Notes: generated from the sequence alone by a model not told the origin. A DNA stretch of 64,000 bases from Sediminibacillus halophilus (GCF_900103695.1 NZ_FNHF01000007.1:62001-126000); one strand, 5' to 3'; shown: positions 1 through 9,482, counted from the first letter of the stretch. A program made the numbers and translations.

Positions 1-1
1 A

Positions 2-1165
2 CGAACCATACGTGCTATTCATGTTGCAGGGACGAATGGCAAGGGTTCAACGACTACTTACATAAAGGAAATGTTCGGGAGCGGCGGCTGGAAGGTCGGT
101 ACTTATACAACCCCGCACATCACGGGACTAAAAGGAGAAATCGAAATTGATGGAAAGCAGATGACAGACACCCAGTCCGTCCAATTGGTCAATCGGATGT
201 TACCTGCCATTCAAGCTTTAGATGAAATCGGAAATCCTCCGACTGCCTTTGAAATCAAAACCGTAGCTGCTTTTTGTTTTCTGGATGAAAATGCGGAAAT
301 TAGCGTAATTGAGACAGGAATGGGTGGCAAAGAGGATGCCACCAATTGCTTTACACCAATCCTTTCCATCATCACCAATGTAGGTCTGGATCATCAGCGG
401 ATCCTTGGGGAAACCATTGCTGCCATTGCCGGTCATAAGGCGGGTATCATCAAGCAGCATGTTCCGCTTATTCTGGGAGATGTTACCGAGGAAGCAGCAG
501 CAGTGATTTTAAAAACAGCAAAGGACCTTTGCTCTCCTGTCTACCAAATTTTCAAGAATTTTACCTTGACGAAAGTGAAGGCTGAACACCCGGAAAATAC
601 GGAATTCACATTTAAATACAACGGATTGTCACTCGAAGCGGTCATTTCGATGGCAGGTAGACATCAAGTGAAAAATGCAGCGTTGGCTCTTATGGCTGTA
701 AAGCTTTTAGAAAATCGCTTTCCAATGGATTGGACGAGAGTATTACAGGGATTGAAACATGCTGCTATTCAAGGTCGATTTGAAAAAATTCATGACCACC
801 CGGCCGTCATCATCGATGCGGCTCATAATCCAGAAGGAATGGCAGCTTTTTTATCGACTGTGGAACATTTTTATCCTAACAAGAAGAAGCAATTACTATT
901 TGCAGCTTTTAAAGACAAGCCTCTTCACAAGATGCTTTCACAGTTGGGAAATGACTTTCAATATGTCCATTTTACTAGCTTCCCGCACGAACGGGCAGCT
1001 TCCGCTGAGGTCTTGCAGACATACTATCCAGAAAAAAACAGCAAGATAGATAAGTGGGAAGATGTTATCCAAAACCATTTGGAATCAACGGGAGAATCCA
1101 TTTTATTTATCACCGGGTCCTTATATTTCATAGAATTAGTCAGAAAATTCTTTGTTAAACCTTGA
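2..1165 (+). CDS. folC: Folylpolyglutamate synthase, 5' end outside window
   Basis: Adds glutamate residues to (dihydro)folate using ATP, which retains folates in the cell. The frame is open from base 2, so the gene enters from outside the window; 387 residues are visible. The nucleotide-binding loop HVAGTNGKGST lies at the very edge, so only the first few dozen residues are missing. Other family marks are TPHI soon after the loop, the GMGGKEDATN stretch, and IIDAAHNPEGM in the C-terminal domain. A start at the first internal ATG (71) would remove the P-loop and is wrong. In B. subtilis folC is followed by comC and spoIIB; here a pilus cluster follows. Confidence 0.96.
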   Translation, partial: RTIRAIHVAGTNGKGSTTTYIKEMFGSGGWKVGTYTTPHITGLKGEIEIDGKQMTDTQSVQLVNRMLPAIQALDEIGNPPTAFEIKTVAAFCFLDENAEISVIETGMGGKEDATNCFTPILSIITNVGLDHQRILGETIAAIAGHKAGIIKQHVPLILGDVTEEAAAVILKTAKDLCSPVYQIFKNFTLTKVKAEHPENTEFTFKYNGLSLEAVISMAGRHQVKNAALALMAVKLLENRFPMDWTRVLQGLKHAAIQGRFEKIHDHPAVIIDAAHNPEGMAAFLSTVEHFYPNKKKQLLFAAFKDKPLHKMLSQLGNDFQYVHFTSFPHERAASAEVLQTYYPEKNSKIDKWEDVIQNHLESTGESILFITGSLYFIELVRKFFVKP

Positions 1166-1259
1166 TAAGTATGGTATTTTAAATTTAGGAAATTAAATAA
1201 GGCTTAAGACCTAAGTTTGATGGTGTGAAAGTGATAGAGAAGTCGGGGAGATGCTGAGA

Positions 1260-2981
1260 ATGGTAAGCAAAAATAAAAAAATTTTTCTCTTAGTTACATG
1301 GCTCATTCTTTGGCCATTACTTGCCTGGTTAAGTTATCAGCAATGGAATCCTGATATACCAGTCAACTGGTATGACATAGTATTATTTGGTTTACTGATG
1401 TGCAGTGTCGCCCTGTTTCCGATTATCATCAATCAAACGCCTATCTTTTTCGTCAATGGGCTTAGTTTAGCTGTGTTTTTATATTACGGTCTTTTCATCG
1501 AAATCATTCTAACGCAGTTTTCCATCCTTTGTCTTTTGGCTGGTATTCGATTGAAGCGAGCGGAATGGTTTCGTATCCCTATGAATCTATTCATGTTTTT
1601 AATAATTTCGATTGTATCGGCATTGGTCTATTGGTTGTTGGGCGGAAGTAATGGAGAGGGTGTGTTGAAAGATCCGCAAAACGCCCTGCCTATTATCGGG
1701 TATGTTTTAACCGCTTTTTTCACCAATCAGTTCTCCCTTCGTCTGATCAAGCGATTTGTGTACGGCATAAAGGCTTCTTTTTTTGACAGTGGGCTTATTT
1801 GGGAAGCATATACACTGATTCTGGTCCTTCCGATCGGGCTAATCCTACATTTGCTGTTTGTACAAAACGGCACGACTGCAATTCTGTTTATCGGATTCCC
1901 GTTATTAAGTATTAGTTATATTTTACGTATGTATCATTCAAGCCAGAAGATAAACTATCATTTGCAAAAAACGAGCGAAATCGGTCATCTGCTGACAGCG
2001 CAAATGGAAGTGAATGAAGTCATCGATCTTTTCAACGAGCAAATTCATGAACTGTTGCCTGTAGACTATACGATGGTCTATGAAGTAGAAGATAGTTCGA
2101 GCATGCGGCTTGTCCGCTTCATTGACAAGGAAAGACGCATGGATTTTCCTGAATATGATCGTCTCTATAAAAAGGAAGCAGTAAGCGGTCGTGTTTGGGC
2201 CAGTAGACAAGGTGTGCATTACCGCCGGAGAAGTCAGTGGGCGGGTATGGTTGCAAAACACTTAGAGATGCCGGGGGAAAGTCTGATGTCTGTGCCTCTG
2301 GAAAGAGATAATAAGGTTGTCGGCGTCATCACGCTGATTTCCAAGCAAAAACGGGCTTTTGAAAAATCTCAATTTATGATGCTTTCCATTCTGACTAATT
2401 ACTTGGCAGTATCGCTGCAAAATGCAAAAAATTATGAAGAAACAAAAATGAGAAGTGAGCGGGATGCTCTTACCCGTTTGTACAACTTCCGTTACTTTGA
2501 AGACTATTTGCATATGTACTTTGCCAGTCAGCGGCCGGAAAGTATCAAAGAGCCCTCCTCTTTGATTTTGCTCGATCTTGATCATTTCAAAGCATTCAAC
2601 GATACATACGGTCACCAAAGTGGAAATGAAATATTGCGGGAACTTGCTGCCAGACTTACAAGGATAGTTGGACAGAAAGGGATTACTGCCCGATACGGTG
2701 GAGAGGAATTTATTGTTTTTCTTCCGAATGCCAATAAGTCGGCGGCATTGTTCCTGGCTGAAGTCATTCGTAAATCGATATCGGAAGATCCTTTTCACCT
2801 TTCAGATCACATAATGGATGGGGAAGAAACGATTAAAGTATCTCTGACTGCAAGTATCGGTATTGCTTCCTATCCTGATGAATGTGAAGAACCCATGGAA
2901 CTCATCCGCCATGCAGACAGGGCAATGTACGTAGGGGCAAAACAGAAGGGCCGAAACAGGGTGGCTGTTTATGAGAAATAG
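1260..2981 (+). CDS. Membrane-bound GAF-GGDEF diguanylate cyclase
   Basis: Predicted to make cyclic di-GMP from two GTP. 573 residues. About residues 1-225 are strongly hydrophobic (several membrane segments). About 230-400 form a GAF-type sensor domain, and the C-terminal 165 residues are a GGDEF domain with the active-site motif RYGGEEF near residues 478-484. The RxxD inhibitory site that usually precedes the motif is absent (GQKG instead), so product inhibition through that site is not expected. The ATG at 1251 directly abuts GGGGAG with no spacer, so the ATG at 1260 (9-nt spacer) is preferred. It sits directly upstream of the pilus genes, whose PilB has a c-di-GMP-type N-domain; coupling is an inference. 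Confidence 0.9.
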   Translation: MVSKNKKIFLLVTWLILWPLLAWLSYQQWNPDIPVNWYDIVLFGLLMCSVALFPIIINQTPIFFVNGLSLAVFLYYGLFIEIILTQFSILCLLAGIRLKRAEWFRIPMNLFMFLIISIVSALVYWLLGGSNGEGVLKDPQNALPIIGYVLTAFFTNQFSLRLIKRFVYGIKASFFDSGLIWEAYTLILVLPIGLILHLLFVQNGTTAILFIGFPLLSISYILRMYHSSQKINYHLQKTSEIGHLLTAQMEVNEVIDLFNEQIHELLPVDYTMVYEVEDSSSMRLVRFIDKERRMDFPEYDRLYKKEAVSGRVWASRQGVHYRRRSQWAGMVAKHLEMPGESLMSVPLERDNKVVGVITLISKQKRAFEKSQFMMLSILTNYLAVSLQNAKNYEETKMRSERDALTRLYNFRYFEDYLHMYFASQRPESIKEPSSLILLDLDHFKAFNDTYGHQSGNEILRELAARLTRIVGQKGITARYGGEEFIVFLPNANKSAALFLAEVIRKSISEDPFHLSDHIMDGEETIKVSLTASIGIASYPDECEEPMELIRHADRAMYVGAKQKGRNRVAVYEK

Positions 2982-2999
2982 GGACTTTTCACTAACTCG

Positions 3000-3029
3000 C
3001 TGCTGCCAATAGACGGCCGCAGTTTTTTT
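3000..3029 (+). terminator. Rho-independent terminator after the GGDEF gene
   Basis: CTGCTGCC (3000-3007) pairs with GGCCGCAG (3015-3022) with one mismatch, followed by seven T. CTGCTGCCA also pairs with TGGCAGCAG at 3031-3039, so two mutually exclusive hairpins are possible. Confidence 0.6.
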
Positions 3030-3124
3030 ATGGCAGCAGTCCATAAAAAATTGATAGGGTGGTGTTTAAGGAAACCAACCACAAGGAATTAGGGGGCTTG
3101 TTTGTGAAAATAAAGGAGTGGCTT

Positions 3125-3556
3125 ATGAAGAACGAAAGCGGACTGACTCTTATTGAAGTGGTTGTTTCCATTGCGATATTATCCATCATCATTACCACGT
3201 TTTTCGCTTTTTTTGCTCAGGCTGCCAAGACTAACAAAAATGCCGATTCGATTGTTACAGCTACCTATGTGGCCGAAAGGTACATGGAAGAAATTTATCA
3301 TTTAAGTGTCAGTTGTACTGGCTACACAGAATGTGAAAATAAATTAGCTGATGAATATGGAAATGAAGAAGGCGGTGGAAAGTACACGGAAGTTGCGGAT
3401 GGTTATGAGGTGAAAATAGAGCTAAAACCGTTGCTTGAGAATAGTAGTCTTGGCAATGTGATGGTGAAAGTCTATCAATCTGGTTCTTCCAAACTCGAAG
3501 CTCAGATGGAAACTACTATCAATTGGAAGGAGCAGCAAGGTGAAAATGACCAATAG
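3125..3556 (+). CDS. Type IV minor pilin (PilV/GspI-like prepilin)
   Basis: A pseudopilin-class subunit expected at the tip or priming complex of the pilus. The prepilin signal is clear: a short basic leader ending ESG, then LTLIEVVVSIAILSI, with Glu at +5 of the mature protein, for cleavage and N-methylation by PilD. The globular part holds two nearby Cys (SCTGYTEC) that could form a disulfide. Start chosen at ATG 3125 (AAGGAG, 6-nt spacer), giving 143 residues; GTG 3104 behind AGGGGG is the alternative and GTG 3059 is unlikely. It overlaps the next pilin gene by 17 nt, so the two are probably translationally coupled. Confidence 0.85.
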   Translation: MKNESGLTLIEVVVSIAILSIIITTFFAFFAQAAKTNKNADSIVTATYVAERYMEEIYHLSVSCTGYTECENKLADEYGNEEGGGKYTEVADGYEVKIELKPLLENSSLGNVMVKVYQSGSSKLEAQMETTINWKEQQGENDQ

Positions 3557-3959
3557 CAAAGGTTTTACACTGGTAGAGTTACTGGCTGTTCTGGCACTAC
3601 TCGGTTTGATTATTATGCTTGCAGGATCTGTTGCCTGGTTTGGTCAAACACAATATACGAGCCAGTTAGAAGAGACAAAACAACAATCAGAAGTCAGGCT
3701 GGCTTTAAAACAAATCACCAAGGATGTGCGCCAAGCTGATTCCTTAACCGTGACAAACAACCAATTAAAGCTTGATGAGGTTGTGTACCGGTTAAATGAA
3801 GGCGATCTGTTACGCAACGGACGAATGGTGGCCGAAGGGATTTCAGAATTCCAAGTCGAACCGACAGAGCAAGGCACTGGTGTGACACTGAAAATAAAGG
3901 GTGCAGGCGACTCTCATCAGCTGTCTGAAGTATCAACAGTTTTATATATCAGGGAGTAG
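3540..3959 (+). CDS. Type IV minor pilin (PilW/GspJ-like prepilin)
   Basis: 139 residues. The leader ends in SKG and is followed by FTLVELLAVLALLGLIIMLAG, a canonical class III prepilin signal with Glu+5. The rest is a short mixed alpha/beta globular head with no Cys. It starts at GTG 3540 with AAGGAG 7 nt upstream; ATG 3546 is a possible alternative. It lies between another minor pilin and the PilX-like gene, the usual arrangement for minor pilins that prime fibre assembly. Assignment to PilW or GspJ rests on gene order and general features rather than on a specific motif. Confidence 0.83.
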   Translation: MKMTNSKGFTLVELLAVLALLGLIIMLAGSVAWFGQTQYTSQLEETKQQSEVRLALKQITKDVRQADSLTVTNNQLKLDEVVYRLNEGDLLRNGRMVAEGISEFQVEPTEQGTGVTLKIKGAGDSHQLSEVSTVLYIRE

Positions 3960-3965
3960 GGATGA

Positions 3966-5438
3966 ATGATGCCGGAAAAAAGGATGAACTGGAAAAGTAT
4001 ATGGAATAGCCAGGCAGGATCTGCTCTAGCTTTTACGTTGATCGTACTCGTCATTCTTTCGGTTTTGGGTTTGAGCTTGCTCGGAGTGATTGTCCATCAC
4101 ACAAAGTTGAGTTCAAGTGAACGGAGCGAGCAGTCTGCTTACTATATTGCCGAGGCGGGGGCAGCCTTGAAATACGCGGAAATCGAAACAGCAATCGAAC
4201 GTTATTACCATGAAGAGGATGGTTCGGAAGCGGAGATCAAGGAACTGATCCAAACGGAACGGACATATAGCGACTTTGAACAGGCGTTTGGAAATCAGCC
4301 TGAAGCTGTCGTTCATATAGAGGTGAATTCAAAGGATGATGGACAAACCATTCAGTACAAGCTTGTTTCCACTGGGACTATCGGCAAGCGTTCCAGAACG
4401 GTGGAACGGCCATTCACCATCAACTGGCTACCTAGAGACAACGGCGGCGTCGATTTACCTGTCGGGACTGCGGTATATACCAATACGACTATCGATTTAT
4501 CGGGTGGTGCGACAATCAAGGGAAACATGAAAACAAATTCAGATAAAGCGCACTCCATACGTTTTGATGGAGGCGCGACCCTGCATGATGGAAACATTTA
4601 TGTACCGTTTGGATCAGAGAATCGTGCACTTGATGCACCAGATTGGATGCTGGATGATTTGCCAAAACCCACAGGACAGGCCAAGGGAACAATGAAGTTG
4701 CCGGAGTTCCCAGCGTTTCCCGAGTATCCTCAAGCGGAGGATCGTAGCTTGCAAGGCGGCAGAACAGGAGTCATCCAGGATGGGAGGCTGAAGATTAGTG
4801 GCGGGGGCAATTATTCCCTGTCCCTGGAACGGAGCACTTTTTTTAAAGAAATTAAAATCAGCAGCAACAATCAACTGACCATGGATCTACATGGCAACAA
4901 TCTTTCCATAGTGGTGGATCATTTGAATTTAGAAAATGGCCATATCCAACTAAAGAATCCAGGTAAGCTGACGTTTTTTGTACGGGACAAAATCACATTT
5001 GGTTCGGGTAGCACGCTGAATGGGTCTGGAGAAATCGACACTGTCGACGTTTACTATAAAGGTTTGGAAAAACTGAAGCTTGCAGGGTCTCAAGTGATAA
5101 GAGGTTCCCTGTTTGCGGAACGGGCTGACATCGAATTAACGGGAGGTGGTGGATTCACCGGACACATTTTCACCGGCGGATCAAACGTGAAAGTCGATGG
5201 CGGTGCAAGAAGTGCCTATCTTATATACGCACCACATGCAGATTTCCACTTCACGGGAGGTGGCCAACTGAAAGGAATGGTTGTTTCTGAATCACTGACC
5301 GGAGACGGAGGAGGCAGGATTGCGTACGAAGAATTCAATATCGATGCGCTTCCTTTTGTATCGGGTGGAGGTCCTTCAGAGATCGAAGAGATCCTTACCA
5401 AAGAACCAATCAGGGAAACAGACGAACAGGAGGAATAA
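3966..5438 (+). CDS. PilX-like pilus protein with Gly-rich beta-repeat domain
   Basis: 490 residues. The N-terminus (QAGSALAFTLIVLVILSVLG) matches the PilX_N type of pilin-like segment: one hydrophobic helix after a short basic leader, then the AYYIAEAG stretch typical of PilX proteins, without the Glu+5 of true pilins. From about residue 170 to 465 the protein has repeated Gly-rich turns (SGGATIKG, DGGATLHDG, TGGGGFTGH, DGGARSAY, TGGGQLKGM, DGGGRIAY) spaced like rungs of a beta-helix. This suggests an exposed stalk or adhesive tip. It ends one base before pilB. Function in adhesion is an inference; membership of the pilus operon is clear from context. Confidence 0.8.
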   Translation: MMPEKRMNWKSIWNSQAGSALAFTLIVLVILSVLGLSLLGVIVHHTKLSSSERSEQSAYYIAEAGAALKYAEIETAIERYYHEEDGSEAEIKELIQTERTYSDFEQAFGNQPEAVVHIEVNSKDDGQTIQYKLVSTGTIGKRSRTVERPFTINWLPRDNGGVDLPVGTAVYTNTTIDLSGGATIKGNMKTNSDKAHSIRFDGGATLHDGNIYVPFGSENRALDAPDWMLDDLPKPTGQAKGTMKLPEFPAFPEYPQAEDRSLQGGRTGVIQDGRLKISGGGNYSLSLERSTFFKEIKISSNNQLTMDLHGNNLSIVVDHLNLENGHIQLKNPGKLTFFVRDKITFGSGSTLNGSGEIDTVDVYYKGLEKLKLAGSQVIRGSLFAERADIELTGGGGFTGHIFTGGSNVKVDGGARSAYLIYAPHADFHFTGGGQLKGMVVSESLTGDGGGRIAYEEFNIDALPFVSGGGPSEIEEILTKEPIRETDEQEE

Positions 5439-5439
5439 C

Positions 5440-7071
5440 ATGCCGATCCGCAATAAAAAGAAGCTGGGCGATCTACTGAAAGAAGCGGGCGTATTAACGG
5501 AAACGGAGATTGTGGAAACACTCGAACAAAAAAAACAGGGGCAGAAACTCGGAGACGCTTTACTGGAACAAGGTTTTATTACCGAGCAGCAGCTACTTGA
5601 AGTGTTGGAGTTACAGCTTGGTATCCAAAGCGTGTCCTTATATAGGTATCCAATTGATCAAAAACTAACGGAAATGGTGCCAAAGGAAATGGCCCAACGA
5701 AACGTACTGATGCCGTTGACTTTGAGAGAAAATACGATGACAGTAGCGATGAATGATCCGATAGACTATTTTTCAATAGATGATTTGGAGTTGTCGACGG
5801 GTTTCGATATCAAACCGGTGATTGCTTCAAAGGATGATATTTTACAGGCGATCAACAAGTATTACGATCAAGAAGACTTCGCTATGGAGGAAGATGACGC
5901 GGATCTGGCTGATGACGCTCCCGCTGTCCGGATAATGGATCAACTGCTGCAGACAGGAGTCCATTTGAAGGCGAGCGACATCCATATTGATCCGGCCGAA
6001 GACAGTTTATCTGTCCGTTATCGTGTTGATGGCATGCTTCATAAAGAAAGAACCATTCCGAAACGTTTACAGAACTCGCTGACAGCCCGAATGAAAATCA
6101 TGGCGAATTTGAATATTACCGAGACGAGGCTACCTCAGGACGGAAGAGTCCGGGTGGTCATTGACGAAAAGCCAATCGATTTGCGAATATCGATTTTGCC
6201 GACCGTGTTCGGTGAAAAAATCGTAATCCGGATTCTCGATCTTTCCAATATTGTTAAGAAGCTTACCGATCTGGACTTCAGCGAAGAAAATTATCATTAT
6301 TATCGCAAGCTGATCCAGCAGCCTTCCGGATTGATCCTCTTGACGGGACCGACAGGGTCGGGAAAGACCTCGACTTTGTATGCTTCAATCAACCAACTGA
6401 ACCGTGAGGAAGTCAACATTATCACGGTAGAAGATCCGGTGGAATATCAGTTGGAAGGAATTAACCAGGTACAGGTGAATGCAAAAATCGGTCTCGATTT
6501 TGCCGCCGGACTCCGGTCGATATTACGCCAGGATCCCAATATCATCATGGTAGGAGAAATCCGGGATACGGAAACAGCAGAAATAGCCGTCCGTTCGTCT
6601 CTTACAGGACACATGGTGTTCAGCACCCTTCATACGAACAGTGCCATGGCTGCCATACCTAGGTTGTTTGATATGAAAGTAGAGCCTTATCTGGTGGTAT
6701 CCTCGCTATCCGGCATTATGGCACAGCGGCTGGTAAAAAAACTGTGCAAGGATTGTAAACAAAGCAGAGGACTCAATCAGATGGAAAAAGAAATCTTTGA
6801 AAGACATAACATTGCAATAGATAGGCTATATGAAGGAAAAGGCTGTAACAGTTGCAGGCAGACTGGATATAAAGGCAGGACAGCGATTCAGGAGCTATTG
6901 GTGATTGACGATGCCATCCGGCACATGATGATGGAAAACAGCTCGATGTCTGAGGTGAAAAATTATTTGAAACAGAATGGCATGAAGTTTTTAATGGATG
7001 ACGGGCTGGAAAAAGTGAAACAGGGAACCACCAGCCTGGAAGAAGTGTTACGGGTTGCAACGGAAGAGTAA
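5440..7071 (+). CDS. pilB: Type IV pilus extension ATPase PilB with MshEN-type N-domain
   Basis: Hexameric cytoplasmic ATPase that powers pilus polymerisation. 543 residues. Residues 1-145 form a GspE/MshEN N-domain with two copies of the ~24-residue KLGxxL...G...T...L...Q motif (starting near residues 7 and 36). Related domains bind cyclic di-GMP; here the leading Arg of the motif is Lys in both copies. The core has Walker A GPTGSGKT near 303-310, the Asp and His boxes, and a C-terminal tetracysteine zinc site (CKDC ... CNSC). ATG 5440 follows GGAGG with ideal spacing; a 40-codon longer open frame running back into the previous gene is spurious. Confidence 0.95.
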   Translation: MPIRNKKKLGDLLKEAGVLTETEIVETLEQKKQGQKLGDALLEQGFITEQQLLEVLELQLGIQSVSLYRYPIDQKLTEMVPKEMAQRNVLMPLTLRENTMTVAMNDPIDYFSIDDLELSTGFDIKPVIASKDDILQAINKYYDQEDFAMEEDDADLADDAPAVRIMDQLLQTGVHLKASDIHIDPAEDSLSVRYRVDGMLHKERTIPKRLQNSLTARMKIMANLNITETRLPQDGRVRVVIDEKPIDLRISILPTVFGEKIVIRILDLSNIVKKLTDLDFSEENYHYYRKLIQQPSGLILLTGPTGSGKTSTLYASINQLNREEVNIITVEDPVEYQLEGINQVQVNAKIGLDFAAGLRSILRQDPNIIMVGEIRDTETAEIAVRSSLTGHMVFSTLHTNSAMAAIPRLFDMKVEPYLVVSSLSGIMAQRLVKKLCKDCKQSRGLNQMEKEIFERHNIAIDRLYEGKGCNSCRQTGYKGRTAIQELLVIDDAIRHMMMENSSMSEVKNYLKQNGMKFLMDDGLEKVKQGTTSLEEVLRVATEE

Positions 7072-7083
7072 GGGGGGATCAAC

Positions 7084-8118
7084 ATGAATCGATTGGATTC
7101 TTTATTACAGGAAGCTTTTTTCCAAAATGCTTCTGACATACATCTTACAGTAGGAACTCAGCCAGTTTTTCGCATCAATGGGGAATTACGACCATTCGGT
7201 CAGGACAAGCTTTCACCAGAGGATACGGAGGAAATGGTCAGAAGCGCAATCAATGATAAGTTATGGGAACGATTGGAGGAGAAAAGAGAAATCGATTTGT
7301 CTTATGGCATACCAGGAGTATCCCGATTTAGGATGAACATTTTTCATCAACGTAATTGTCTTTCACTTGCTGTCCGTGTCGTCCCCACGGTCATTCCTAG
7401 TCTGGATGATCTCCAGTTGCCAGGGGTAATCAAGGAAATAGCAACGAGCACACAAGGGTTGGTGCTGGTTACAGGGCCGACAGGAAGTGGCAAAAGTACG
7501 ACGCTTGCTGCCATGATCGATTATATGAATAAAACAATGCACAAGCACATCATTACGCTGGAAGATCCAATTGAGTACTTACACGCCCACGGAAATTGTA
7601 TTATCGACCAGCGGGAAGTAGGATTCGACACAAAAAACTTTCAAAATGGTTTACGTGCTTGTCTGCGACAGGATCCAGACGTGATACTTGTCGGAGAAAT
7701 GCGCGATTTGGAAACAATAGCGACCGCTATCACGGCTGCTGAGACTGGTCACCTTGTCCTCGGAACCTTGCACACGACCGATGCTTCCTCGACGATGGAC
7801 AGAATCATTGACGTTTTTCCTTCCCATCAGAAGGGTCAAATCCGCATCCAACTAGCCAACGTTCTGCAGGCGATCATATCGCAGCGCTTATTTCAGACCG
7901 CCGATAAGCAAGGGCGGAGAGCCGCAACGGAAATTTTGCGGAATACCGCAGCGATAAAGAATTTGATTCGAAACGAAAAAATGCATCAAATACCGAATAC
8001 CATGCAGGTTTCCCGTGAGCAGGGAATGCATACCATGACGATGGACATAAAGAAAATGCTGCGCACAAGAGAAATTTCCGAAGAACTCGCTCTTCCTTAC
8101 CTGAAGGAAAGAGGGTGA
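7084..8118 (+). CDS. pilT: Type IV pilus retraction ATPase PilT
   Basis: Hexameric ATPase that depolymerises pili and drives twitching or DNA uptake. 344 residues, the normal PilT length, without the MshEN extension or zinc cysteines of PilB. Seen: the N-terminal PAS-like region (SDIHLTVGTQPVFRINGEL), Walker A GPTGSGKST near residue 131-139, EDPIEYLH, the Walker B region DVILVGEMRD, and the TGHLVLGTLHT His box. ATG 7084 follows AGGGGGG. PilT is not part of the B. subtilis competence pilus set, so its presence indicates a true retractile type IVa-like pilus rather than just a com pseudopilus. Confidence 0.95.
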   Translation: MNRLDSLLQEAFFQNASDIHLTVGTQPVFRINGELRPFGQDKLSPEDTEEMVRSAINDKLWERLEEKREIDLSYGIPGVSRFRMNIFHQRNCLSLAVRVVPTVIPSLDDLQLPGVIKEIATSTQGLVLVTGPTGSGKSTTLAAMIDYMNKTMHKHIITLEDPIEYLHAHGNCIIDQREVGFDTKNFQNGLRACLRQDPDVILVGEMRDLETIATAITAAETGHLVLGTLHTTDASSTMDRIIDVFPSHQKGQIRIQLANVLQAIISQRLFQTADKQGRRAATEILRNTAAIKNLIRNEKMHQIPNTMQVSREQGMHTMTMDIKKMLRTREISEELALPYLKERG

Positions 8119-8124
8119 TGGCTG

Positions 8125-9327
8125 ATGGCTTATTACCGCTACCAAGGGAGAAGCAAGGAAGGAAAAGCGAAAGCGGGAAAAGTAAATGCAGAATCGAAGC
8201 AGGAAGCGCTATCCTACTTAAGGAGTGAGGGTGTGGTCGCTTATGAGCTGGAAGAGCTCAACAGCATCCTATACAAAGATATTTATTTTGGGCGCCAGGT
8301 GAAAAATCGTGATTTCGTCCTGTTTTTGCGACAATTTGCGACCTTGATCGATGCAGGCATATCACTGGTGGCTGCAACTGGGATCCTGGCAGAACAATCT
8401 GATAACAAATATCTAAAAGCAGCACTGGAACACGTCAAAGGAGATTTGGAAACCGGCGTTACGCTAACCGAGGCAATGGAGAAATATCCTAAAATTTTTC
8501 CGGAATTATTGGTGAGTATGGTCCACGCAGGGGAGATTAGCGGCAGCCTGGATGAAATTCTCGATAACATGGCGTCCTATTATGAAAAGCAATATCGTTT
8601 AAAGCAAAAAATTACTTCTTCGCTTGCCTATCCAATGGCAGTCGGTACAATCTCTATCCTGGTTTCGATTTTTCTGCTTGTTTTTATTGTACCGATTTTC
8701 ACGGACATGTTTGCATCATTCGGGGAAGAAATACCTGTTTATACGGCGATTATTTTGCGAATAAGTAGTTTGGCCCAAGGGTATTGGTGGGTAATAGTTA
8801 TATTGGCTGTGCTTCTTTCCGTTATCTATCAATACTTAAGCAAAAAGGCTCATATCGCAAAACGGTTAGACCGTGCTAAACTAAAACTTCCGTTGTTCGG
8901 CAAGTTTCTGCAAAAAGCTTTATTAGCCCGGATGACCCAGACGTTGAGCTCGCTTTTGGCCAGCTCGGTTCCGATTTTACAGGCGATTAGTATTACCGAA
9001 CGTGTAATCGGCAATCAGGTGTTTAAGCAGGTGCTAAAAGACAGTCAGGCTTCTTTGGAAGAGGGAGAATCGTTGGCTGGCCCGATGAAAGACCACTGGG
9101 CCTTTCCGAAGCTGGTGACCCAAATGATCGCCGTCGGAGAAAGCTCGGGGTCTTTGGACAGCATGCTGAAAAAGGTTGCCGATTTTTACGAGCAGGAACT
9201 TGATGATGCTTCCGATAAGTTGAAATCGCTGATCGAGCCGATCATGATTGTGTTCTTGGCCGTCATGGTCGGAGCCATCGTTCTGGCTATTATCATTCCG
9301 ATGTTTTCTATTTTTGAAAACATTTAA
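8125..9327 (+). CDS. pilC: Type IV pilus inner-membrane platform protein PilC
   Basis: Polytopic GspF-family protein that connects the PilB/PilT motors to the growing fibre. 400 residues with the duplicated T2SSF domain: first copy about 65-190 (FLRQFATLIDAGISL), second about 265-390 (MTQTLSSLLASSVPIL). Three hydrophobic membrane segments follow or separate them (about 170-190, 215-235, 370-395). The closing hydrophobic stretch and MFSIFE end are typical of the family. The start ATG 8125 is 6 nt after the pilT stop with the GAGGGTGATG ribosome site inside the end of pilT. A 155-nt gap with its own promoter separates it from the major pilin gene. Confidence 0.94.
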   Translation: MAYYRYQGRSKEGKAKAGKVNAESKQEALSYLRSEGVVAYELEELNSILYKDIYFGRQVKNRDFVLFLRQFATLIDAGISLVAATGILAEQSDNKYLKAALEHVKGDLETGVTLTEAMEKYPKIFPELLVSMVHAGEISGSLDEILDNMASYYEKQYRLKQKITSSLAYPMAVGTISILVSIFLLVFIVPIFTDMFASFGEEIPVYTAIILRISSLAQGYWWVIVILAVLLSVIYQYLSKKAHIAKRLDRAKLKLPLFGKFLQKALLARMTQTLSSLLASSVPILQAISITERVIGNQVFKQVLKDSQASLEEGESLAGPMKDHWAFPKLVTQMIAVGESSGSLDSMLKKVADFYEQELDDASDKLKSLIEPIMIVFLAVMVGAIVLAIIIPMFSIFENI

Positions 9328-9359
9328 CAAAAGATGCGCGGAATCTAGTAAAAAGGTCC

Positions 9360-9387
9360 TGTTCAAAACTGGTTTATATAGTATAAT
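9360..9387 (+). promoter_or_regulatory. Probable sigma-A promoter of the major pilin gene
   Basis: TATAAT at 9382-9387 is a consensus -10; the best -35 is TGTTCA at 9360-9365 (16-nt spacer), which is weak. It lies in the only sizeable gap inside the pilus cluster, just before the major pilin, where extra transcription would be expected. Confidence 0.55.
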
Positions 9388-9482
9388 AAGTTTAGATGAG
9401 AGAACAACGGGAGAACACACCGGAAATGCACGGTGCTCATAGGCTTTTCTACAAAAAATACATAGTCAAGGAGGAATCATTC

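Noticed and set aside
1166-1259. Promoter for the GGDEF gene (TTGATA overlapping the folC stop)
   Set aside because: No acceptable -10 at normal spacing could be found.
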